The position numbers and the translations under genes were made by a program. Under the pieces are notes generated by a model. It was not told the origin of the DNA, ran no database searches, and saw only the letters and a program-made list of their open reading frames with translations. A stretch of 64,000 bases of DNA from Aphanomyces cochlioides (taxonomy: Eukaryota; Oomycota; Saprolegniomycetes; Saprolegniales; Verrucalvaceae). The DNA lies in NCBI GenBank assembly GCA_019828595.1, contig JAHQRK010000026.1, forward strand, positions 1 through 64,000. The letters run 5' to 3'. This document shows positions 58,122 to 64,000 of this stretch, piece by piece (within the stretch, counting starts at the first letter, position 1; the number at the start of each line of letters is the position of its first letter).

Positions 58122-59809
58122 TTCAGGAGACCATGCCTGCTGTAAACCACCAGCTGCATGTTGCGCAACTCATAGTAGCAGACCTTGACGGCACTCAGCA
58201 GAGCGAGAGCCTCCTTTGTCCATTCCTCATAACGCGGCTCGCTGCCCTTCAGAGTCCGACCACAGAACCTCACAGGATGTAATACTCCATCATAGTCCTG
58301 ACAGACTGTCGCCGAAATTGCCCAAGTTGTAGTGTACAACAGGATGTGGAACTCTCGGCCAGGATCGGCATGACGAAGGAGCGGTGTCGACGAGTAGGCG
58401 GCCTTCAGGTCAGCGAACGCACGAACAGCAGCGGGCGACACCAAGCCAAGGCGTAGTTCTTCATCCGAGATCTCGTACAGGCAGCTCGCCAAAATCGAGT
58501 AATTCTCGATAAATCGGCTATAAAAATTCAGCGAGCCCAGGAACGATTGCATGTCACGGAGGCACTTCGGGAATGGTGCAGCTAGGACAGTGTCGAGACT
58601 CCGTGGCCTTGCCTCCAATCCTCTGCGGGACACAAAATGGCCAAGGAAATCAGTCGCAAATTTTCCGAACTTGCTCTTCAGAGCCGAGATGCTCACGCCG
58701 AAATAGGTCAAGCGCGCCAAGATACGATCGGTCAGCTCTACGATGCCATCCCACAAATCAGCGCCTTCGCTTATGTCGTCGGCGAACGATGTGCGATTGG
58801 CCGGCGGTGGAAGCTGTGACAAGTCACATTTAAATCCCAAGGCAAACATATCCACCGGCTCGCCATCAGCATCATCGTCGGCCACCCCTGGTGGCATGTC
58901 CACAAAGCCGAACAACGCGTTCGTAATCATCCGCTGGTATATCATCGGCGCATTCTTGAGTCCTTGTGCCATTCGCGTCCATTCGAAGTGGCCCAACGCG
59001 CAGATGAAGGCACTGACCTTGCGCGCCCGCTTGGTTGCACGCACGACCCAAAATCCAGATGCGTTGTCGAGTGACAAGAACCACTGCATCGCGTGGAAGT
59101 TGGCTAGCATTCCGTCCAGCGTCGGCATCGGTGACCGCATGAGTTCTTGGAGCTCGTTGATACCCCGGTAGTCTATACAAAGGCGGATGTCTTTGCCACC
59201 CTTCTTGAGGACCAGCACGATCGGGGAGGCCCAAGGCGAATTCGAAAAGGTGATCAGCCCAAAGTCCAACAATCCTCGCAGGAGGTCAAACAGTTTCTTC
59301 AGCAACTCCGGGCGATTGCGCCTTGCTCGTTCAGCCAGCGGCTTTGCCTCACCGACGTCGATGTCGCAGACAGCTCCCTTGGCAGGCGGCGGCAGTCCAT
59401 TGCCCGACTTGATGAAGAACTTTCGGTACTTGCGGAGGACGACTCTCATTTTCTCTTTCTCTTCATCGCTCAATTCATCCTCGCCGACGTCCAGTTGATC
59501 AGGGTCGAACGGCTCTACCTCGCGCGGCACTTCAGGGATTATGGCTAGCTGTTGCTCCAATTCCTCAGTTGACAAATCGATTCCTTCGCGCAGCATTACT
59601 TCTTTAGCCATCCGCCGCTGATCCAGGTTGTTGGGCATCGTGTCCATCAGGAAGATTGATGGCGGAGGCAGCGTGTCCCGAAAGTGGCAAGCATGGTAGC
59701 AGAAGACAGCATGCATCCTTGGCTCGGTGGCTTCCACCGGATCCAGCGGCGCTTCATGGTCGTTCACCGATTGCGTAATAGGGGGCCGATCGTCATCCAC
59801 GCCGGTCAT
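57830..59809 (-). CDS. pol: Reverse transcriptase and degenerate RNase H
   Basis: A 659-codon frame. RT motifs in order: NSPWASPIVLVLKK, RLCIDYRGIN, FLSLDNASGFW, AFICALGHFEWTRMAQGLKN and the catalytic box SFADDIS, a variant of the usual Y-x-D-D. About 35 residues (rich in Asp and Pro) stand between QRMITNALFGFV and the box. A connection domain (SFLGSLNFYSRFIENY) follows. The adjoining RNase H keeps EALALL but shows TTT where the first Asp is usual and YSRH where the third is usual, so it is probably structural only. The last 45 codons are a frame-shifted tail. Copies RNA into DNA in the particle. Confidence 0.95.
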   Translation of the reverse strand: MTGVDDDRPPITQSVNDHEAPLDPVEATEPRMHAVFCYHACHFRDTLPPPSIFLMDTMPNNLDQRRMAKEVMLREGIDLSTEELEQQLAIIPEVPREVEPFDPDQLDVGEDELSDEEKEKMRVVLRKYRKFFIKSGNGLPPPAKGAVCDIDVGEAKPLAERARRNRPELLKKLFDLLRGLLDFGLITFSNSPWASPIVLVLKKGGKDIRLCIDYRGINELQELMRSPMPTLDGMLANFHAMQWFLSLDNASGFWVVRATKRARKVSAFICALGHFEWTRMAQGLKNAPMIYQRMITNALFGFVDMPPGVADDDADGEPVDMFALGFKCDLSQLPPPANRTSFADDISEGADLWDGIVELTDRILARLTYFGVSISALKSKFGKFATDFLGHFVSRRGLEARPRSLDTVLAAPFPKCLRDMQSFLGSLNFYSRFIENYSILASCLYEISDEELRLGLVSPAAVRAFADLKAAYSSTPLLRHADPGREFHILLYTTTWAISATVCQDYDGVLHPVRFCGRTLKGSEPRYEEWTKEALALLSAVKVCYYELRNMQLVVYSRHGLLKWILTDKRGKADHLPWAAILSPWTIRVEQVVELDERWALPIRLMDILHPQTRQPWLIWTCTNPTKPRTCRSLRGKPLCPNSTPTNGLWWSPLTALSK

Positions 59810-60965
59810 CGTGGCTTTCGCAGGTTGTACGCAGTTTCCCGTCAGCCGTGAGCAAGTGTTTGGGCGATGGAGGTCGCGGTTCCTTCCAGCTGTTGTCGTC
59901 AGCTAACTCAGCCGCTGCTTCATCCAGCCTCGCTCGGTGGTCGTCGGGATAACTCCCTTCCCACGCTTCCGCTTTCCACGCTTGGTATCTCAAACTGCTC
60001 GTGCGCACCATCGGCCGGCTAAGCGGTCGCTCGCCTTGGGCTGAGATTGCCCCGACAACAGTGTTGGCAGACAGAAACACGTTGCGTTCGCTGACGTTCG
60101 TGACCTTGTAGGCTGCTGGTTTGTCGTCGGCGTCTAACGCAGTGGTAATCCAGCGCACGTCACGATGAACCCAGTATTCCAGTGTCTCCGGCATCCCTTC
60201 GCGCAGCTTGGGTAAAGGCACAACGATTGATCCACCGGGCGGGATGCTCGCATCGCGGTTCAGGCGCACGTAATTCATGTAACCGCGGCTGTAGCGGACC
60301 GGCTGGTCGTGCAGTTCGACGTACTCGCCTTCAGGTAGGTTCAATTCGCGACGACTCGCATCCACCATAACACCAGCGGGGAATAGGAAGTCCATCCCAA
60401 GGATGGCGTCGAAGCCAGTGTCCCCAAAGTCGCAGACAGCGATTGGGAAAGCGTAAACTAGTCCGCGACCAATGGTCAACTTGATGTCTACGATGCCTTG
60501 AGTGTTCACAACGGCTGCTCCTCCAAGGCCAGCTATATCAGTCGTCTTCGTTGTGTCCACTTTCAGGCCGAGTTTCTTGACGACCATGGGATGGATGATG
60601 CTCATATTGGCGCCAGTATCTGCCAGGACCACCACTGCTTGGTCCATGATTTGCGCATTTAGGAATGCTTGGCGGGTCATGTCGTTCTCGATGAACGTTG
60701 TATCTTGCCAGTGACAAAAGTGTTCGCCTTCCTTGAGCCCGTACTCGTCTGACAGCGCCACGCAGTCGGCAGCCGAGTAGAAAACAAAAGGTCTGTCGGG
60801 AAGGTTGGATGCATTCTTGGTTACTGGGGGGACTTTCAGGAAGCCAACATGGTTGGCGGCATTGGCATCGCGTCGGCTTTTGATTCTGTCTTCGTTCTTG
60901 ATTGCTTCTTCAACGCTTGCCGTAACCACTCGCTCTTGTTGCTTCCTCTTCCATCCACGAACCAC
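59793..60965 (-). CDS. Aspartic protease segment of pol
   Basis: A 390-codon frame, with no ATG at its start; it stays open for at least 60 bases upstream of the GTG at 60965, so it is made as part of a fusion. It contains the active-site motif ADTGANMSIIHP and the matching AILGMDFLFP near residues 140-210, the two marks of a retropepsin fold. The upstream part is Lys- and Gln-rich. It cleaves the Gag-Pol polyprotein. It overlaps the RT frame by 17 bp in a different register. Confidence 0.9.
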   Translation of the reverse strand: MVRGWKRKQQERVVTASVEEAIKNEDRIKSRRDANAANHVGFLKVPPVTKNASNLPDRPFVFYSAADCVALSDEYGLKEGEHFCHWQDTTFIENDMTRQAFLNAQIMDQAVVVLADTGANMSIIHPMVVKKLGLKVDTTKTTDIAGLGGAAVVNTQGIVDIKLTIGRGLVYAFPIAVCDFGDTGFDAILGMDFLFPAGVMVDASRRELNLPEGEYVELHDQPVRYSRGYMNYVRLNRDASIPPGGSIVVPLPKLREGMPETLEYWVHRDVRWITTALDADDKPAAYKVTNVSERNVFLSANTVVGAISAQGERPLSRPMVRTSSLRYQAWKAEAWEGSYPDDHRARLDEAAAELADDNSWKEPRPPSPKHLLTADGKLRTTCESHDDRRG

Positions 60966-61140
60966 CTCGAAAAGCTCTTCGAACTCCGTCAGTAAGGTTC
61001 TGGTGGGGCTATTTTTATGGATTTTTCTTGGTTTTTCGATGTTTTTGGGTTTTCGTTATTTTTCAATTTTTCTTGGTTCTTTGAGTCAGTGTGCGATGTC
61101 CGACGTCCGTCGCGGCTGGGGTATCGCGGTCCCCACGGAC

Positions 61141-61473
61141 TTACAAGTTTAAACAATCCAGGCTGGGCATGTCGGGGATGTCCAGCCTTTGCAGGAACTC
61201 ATTCAGCTCGGCAGCTTGTTGACGAGTCGAGCACGGGTCGGCTTTGTGGTGCGGTGTCGCGCAAAGTTGACAAGCCTTGAAGCAGTTGATCTCCGGGTGC
61301 CCCATGCGTTGGCACAGAGTGCAGAAGACCGTCGACCAGCACAAGCCATCCAACTTGAAGTGCGTCTTGCCACAGTCACGACAGACCTCGCGACGCGCTT
61401 CATGATTGTTGAGCCCAAGAGCGAAGATCTCAGCGCGCACAGAGTCGGTCGCTGCCGCCGCCAGCTTGGCCAT
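61141..61473 (-). CDS. Gag zinc-knuckle segment (shifted frame)
   Basis: A 110-codon frame that overlaps the end of gag by 44 bp. It carries two CCHC knuckles, CTLCQRMGHPEINC and CQLCATPHHKADPC (each C-x2-C-x4-H-x4-C), and a third, irregular Cys/His cluster before them. These normally form the nucleocapsid part of gag and bind the RNA. A one-base change or a programmed frameshift near 61490 would join it to gag. It ends at TAA, 175 bp before the next long frame. Confidence 0.8.
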   Translation of the reverse strand: MAKLAAAATDSVRAEIFALGLNNHEARREVCRDCGKTHFKLDGLCWSTVFCTLCQRMGHPEINCFKACQLCATPHHKADPCSTRQQAAELNEFLQRLDIPDMPSLDCLNL

Positions 61474-62581
61474 GTGGGGTCACAGCGTCCAAGTGGTTGA
61501 CACGCGGAACCTTCGCACGTTCTTGTCGCTGGTTGCCGCTCAGTTGGGCCGTTCCTCGTTGGCTGCGATGCTCTCGCAATGCTTCAGTGTGGCGCTGGTC
61601 ATTCAAGTACTCCTTGAAGTCGTTCATCGAGGTGAAGCGCATCGAAGAGATCCACTTGGCTTGGCTCGGATCCGCCAGAGAGTTGCAAAAGCACCGTAAG
61701 TGATCAACGAAGTGCTTCCGATTGGTATTGTACTTGAGGCCGATCTTCGTGGCAGCCGCGTTGAAGCGAAAAAGGTATTCGCGGATGGTCTCGTTCTCCT
61801 TCTGACGCATCGTGTAGTAGACCTCCTGCTTCGGCACCGAGCTGAGGATGTACTCGCGGACGAAACTCGCGCGCAGAGCCTTCCAAGTGGATCGTTCGTC
61901 AGCTCGCAGCTGGTTGTACCAGTCTTGGACGACTCGGCCGACAGTCAGGCGGAACTTGCGCTTTGCCTCGTCGTCAGTCCATCCGCTGGCGGTCGCATTC
62001 TCCTCGAATCGTCGAAGGAAACTTGACGCCGCATCGGTGCCGTCGGCGGATCCATTGAATCGCTGCAGCGGCTCGAGCGCGAGGATATGCAGACGGGGAG
62101 CATTGTTGGAAGGGAGCCCAACAGGCGCAGCATCCACGTTCCACTCGTCAAGATCGTCCTCGTCTTCCTGCACTTGCATAGGGGACTGACCGCCTTGCAA
62201 CTGCCGCAGCAGATCTTGGTTCTGTCTGGCCAGTACCACGATCAATCTCGCTTGGTCGTCGGCGGGAGCCATCAGCGATCCATCGGCATCCATGTCTTCA
62301 TCGTAGCCACCAACATCGCTGCCGTGGCTTTGGAACTCCCCGGGATTGTTTTTGCTAGAGCGCGATCGCGCGTCTAGGTGGGTCGTAGTGGCGTGGGTCG
62401 GTGCCGCTACTGATTGATATTGCCCAAAGGCAGTTGGAGTCTGCCCGTAACGACTCCTGGATGCCGCCATCGCTTGCTTCGCTTGCTCTGACGGGTCCAA
62501 TTGCATGTCCACCGAAGTGGGCGTCTGGTTGTCTGCTGACGCATCCGACAGCAGGGTGGCAGGGTTAACAGGTTTAACCAT
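61430..62581 (-). CDS. gag: Gag (matrix/capsid part)
   Basis: Starts at the ATG at 62581 and gives 383 aa. The first 120 residues are polar and low in complexity. Residues about 180-330 form a Retrotrans_gag-type capsid domain: LQRFNGSADGTDAASSFLRR, then DWYNQLRADERSTWKALRASF and KENETIREYLFRFN. The C-terminus runs out at 61430 in a short unrelated tail, while the natural continuation with zinc knuckles lies in another frame from 61473. Gag forms the virus-like particle in which reverse transcription occurs. Confidence 0.9.
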   Translation of the reverse strand: MVKPVNPATLLSDASADNQTPTSVDMQLDPSEQAKQAMAASRSRYGQTPTAFGQYQSVAAPTHATTTHLDARSRSSKNNPGEFQSHGSDVGGYDEDMDADGSLMAPADDQARLIVVLARQNQDLLRQLQGGQSPMQVQEDEDDLDEWNVDAAPVGLPSNNAPRLHILALEPLQRFNGSADGTDAASSFLRRFEENATASGWTDDEAKRKFRLTVGRVVQDWYNQLRADERSTWKALRASFVREYILSSVPKQEVYYTMRQKENETIREYLFRFNAAATKIGLKYNTNRKHFVDHLRCFCNSLADPSQAKWISSMRFTSMNDFKEYLNDQRHTEALREHRSQRGTAQLSGNQRQERAKVPRVNHLDAVTPHGQAGGGSDRLCAR

Positions 62582-62603
62582 TTCTTCGTTCGTGTGCTCA
62601 ACC

Positions 62604-62621
62604 TCCCGGTTCGTGGCACCA
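62604..62621 (-). other. Primer binding site
   Basis: Two bases inside the 5' LTR the minus strand reads TGGTGCCACGAACCGGGA. TGG pairs with the CCA end of a tRNA; the rest matches a tRNA acceptor and T-arm pattern (its complement contains CGGTTCGTGGCACCA). The tRNA species is not identified here. Confidence 0.75.
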
Positions 62622-62623
62622 CT

Positions 62624-63378
62624 TGTGGGATGGTCGGATCAGTGAAGTCCAAGCTTCTCGCCGCAAGAAAAGGGGGGTGGAAGGTTAGAGGTCGCCTGGG
62701 GCTTTTAGGCGAGCCAGACGCGATCGAAGGAAATGGAAAGGCACGACTGTGGGTTGAAAGTCCGCAGTAGTTGACCGCTGCTGGGGGAATGGACGGTGGG
62801 GAGGACCGGAAGGGGGTTGGTTGCTCGGTTGCCCACGAGCTACGCCTAGCGTTGACTGGCGTTGGTGAGGGCGATTGACGGTGCGGGTTTTCGACAGACC
62901 CACGGAACTCCTGCAAACTTCGTGGCGCTTAAACTCTCTCGACGGGACGCCACAAACTTAGAGGTTCATTCAACGCCAGCCAAAAAGAGCTCTGTCTAAC
63001 TACTGCTTCTGTTTCCTAAGCTACTCCTAACTTCGCACGCACGTTCTGTAATTGTCTTCGTCTCGCTCCACGATTGGTCTCCGACCTTTACTCACTCACT
63101 CAATTGGCCATAAGTCTTGGCAGCACGCTCGCAGCAGGCCACCACACTGACTGCAAGTTTGGTTGGCCGCCCTCCATTGGTGGCCACTGTTCCGGCTTGT
63201 TGGGCTTCTGCTTTTCCACTCGTACTGCTTGCTCCTTGGTCATAATCCCTGGACAATCCGGCACTGTAATCCACTCGTAACCCGTCGCGATTGGCGACCT
63301 TCCAGCCAATAGATCATCGCTCTTTGTGTCAACCTACGCGTTGGATCGGTTTCGCGAGTGGCGGCTCGCTTTGCCACA
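62624..63378 (-). repeat. 5' LTR
   Basis: 755 bp, the same as 51713-52467 at offset 10911. It would hold the promoter for the gag-pol transcript. The gag ATG lies only 42 bp beyond its inner end. Confidence 0.95.
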
Positions 63379-63382
63379 GTTT

Positions 63383-63819
63383 TGTCCAATGTATTTGGCG
63401 CTACCGGACGGACACCGAAAAGTGCACAGACACACAAACAGACTTTCACCTTTAATTATATAGCTGAGCTACCCGGCTTCGCCCGGGGTTTGAAGCGTTT
63501 GTTGGTAGGCGAAAGAAATGCTAGAATTTATTCTTCTAGCTTACGAGAACTATGTAAAATTGAGAAAAAAGTATCCATAGTGAGAAATGTTTTGTCAGGA
63601 ATGAGAAGGCATCTGTTTCAGATGCACATTTCTCCACTGTGACAGTAGTAGCGAGTTTGACATGTGGGTTTTGATACACACATGCCATTGAGTCATGTGT
63701 TTGCAGCCAAAGAGCAAGTTCATTGTGTGAGTATCAAGTATTGCACCAATCGTAGCTCTCCAAACAAAAAACTCACGAAAACCATTATTTATTCTCTTGT
63801 TTTCTCTGCACTTTAACAA
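63383..63819. other. Right flank of the retrotransposon; no gene
   Basis: After the target duplication comes AT-rich sequence with one small GC hairpin at 63472-63486 (ACCCGGCTTCGCCCGGG region). Frames of 69-94 codons that cross the LTR edge are not supported as genes. Confidence 0.4.
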
Positions 63820-63895
63820 TTGCGTCATAGCCTGTTGTGTTAGTGCATTAGACTTTGAACCGACGTATTGAGGGTTCGAGTCCCAGGATTCCCAT
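63820..63895 (+). other. tRNA-like sequence with pol III A and B boxes (SINE head or tRNA relic)
   Basis: An A-box-like TAGTGCATTAG at 63841-63851 and a perfect B-box GGTTCGAGTCC at 63873-63883 stand at tRNA-like spacing. The segment cannot be folded by eye into a proper acceptor stem and anticodon arm, so a working tRNA is unlikely. A tRNA-derived SINE promoter or a decayed tRNA is more likely. Confidence 0.4.
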
Positions 63896-64000
63896 ATTTT
63901 TACAGCGACCCCACCTCGAAGAGAATTCCACGTTATTCAGCGCTCCTCACGTTGAGCGTACAACGATTGGAGAGGCCTCTGGCCTCGCCAGCGCAGCGAC

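Larger units (their letters stand above)
51713..63378 (-). mobile_element. Ty3/gypsy LTR retrotransposon with antisense gene cassette
   Basis: Two 755-bp LTRs at an exact offset of 10911 bp bound an 11.67-kb element. LTR ends are TG and CA; the target duplication is GTTT at 51709-51712 and 63379-63382. Read on the minus strand the order is PBS, gag, zinc knuckles, aspartic protease, reverse transcriptase, degenerate RNase H, archaeal-type RNase H, integrase with DD35E and a C-terminal chromo-like region. Protease before RT and integrase last is the Ty3/gypsy order. The second RNase H links it to oomycete elements described as Chronos-like. A 3.2-kb segment between integrase and the 3' LTR carries three plus-strand genes. 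The gag-pol coding is split over six frame segments. Confidence 0.95.

Noticed and set aside
59147..59548. Plus-strand frames opposite RT and integrase
   Set aside because: Shadows of pol; no domain of their own, unlike the antisense genes at 52.6-55.2 kb which do not overlap pol.
62407..62916. Minus-strand frame of 169 codons across the 5' LTR, with a shorter copy at 51670-52005
   Set aside because: Its content is LTR sequence and it runs out of frame into gag; both LTRs give the same frame only because they are identical.

Overview
The window looks like a repeat-rich segment of an oomycete-like (stramenopile) nuclear genome. The support is indirect but consistent: a Ty3/gypsy element with a second, archaeal-type RNase H (a combination reported from oomycetes and from plant Tat elements), a Crypton-type tyrosine recombinase with 37-51 bp GT-AG introns and a GCR1-like tail, MULE, PIF/Harbinger and IS630-Tc1-mariner transposases, and a family of small secreted proteins with a degenerate RxLx motif. 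No housekeeping gene, rRNA or CRISPR array was seen, and no prokaryotic gene organisation.

Layout. 1-27535: a head-to-tail satellite of about 926 bp per unit, 29 full copies plus a 679 bp partial copy, open at the left edge and cut off sharply at 27535. 27536-32050: remnants, then two minus-strand genes of a secreted glycine-zipper family (31263-31880 intact, 29831-30274 broken). 32050-47260: a transposon graveyard with a MULE pseudogene carrying a SET-like insert (34406-35895), a decayed intron-containing Crypton (36133-38495), a PIF/Harbinger element with TAA target duplication nested in a Stowaway-like MITE with TA target duplication (40020-42392), an intact DD82E-spaced mariner-like transposase (43667-45073), and an HTH transposase fragment split by a MITE (46229-47007). 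47281-51604: a cysteine-rich secreted-type gene fragment, then two plus-strand members of the same glycine-zipper family (47938-48498 and 50823-51377), a further MITE and a 78 bp tandem repeat. The pairs 31.9/30.3 kb (minus) and 47.9/50.8 kb (plus) have the same order and share 5' flanks, so they form an inverted segmental duplication around the transposon-rich middle.

51713-63378: a complete Ty3/gypsy retrotransposon on the minus strand (755 bp LTRs identical as far as I can read, 4 bp target duplication GTTT, PBS, gag, zinc knuckles, protease, RT, degenerate RNase H, archaeal-type RNase H, DD35E integrase). Between integrase and the 3' LTR it carries three genes on the opposite strand; two are coiled-coil proteins and all three end in variants of one Cys3His motif. 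This antisense cassette is the most unusual system in the window. 63379-64000: flanking DNA with a tRNA-like pol III A/B-box pair.

Working together: the gag-pol frames form one replication machine, but they are split into six reading-frame segments although the LTRs look newly duplicated. The secreted proteins look like a small effector-like family expanded by inverted duplication. The other transposases are mostly inactive fossils, except the 468-aa mariner-like one. Start codons were chosen as ATG where possible, because several long frames begin only at TTG or GTG.
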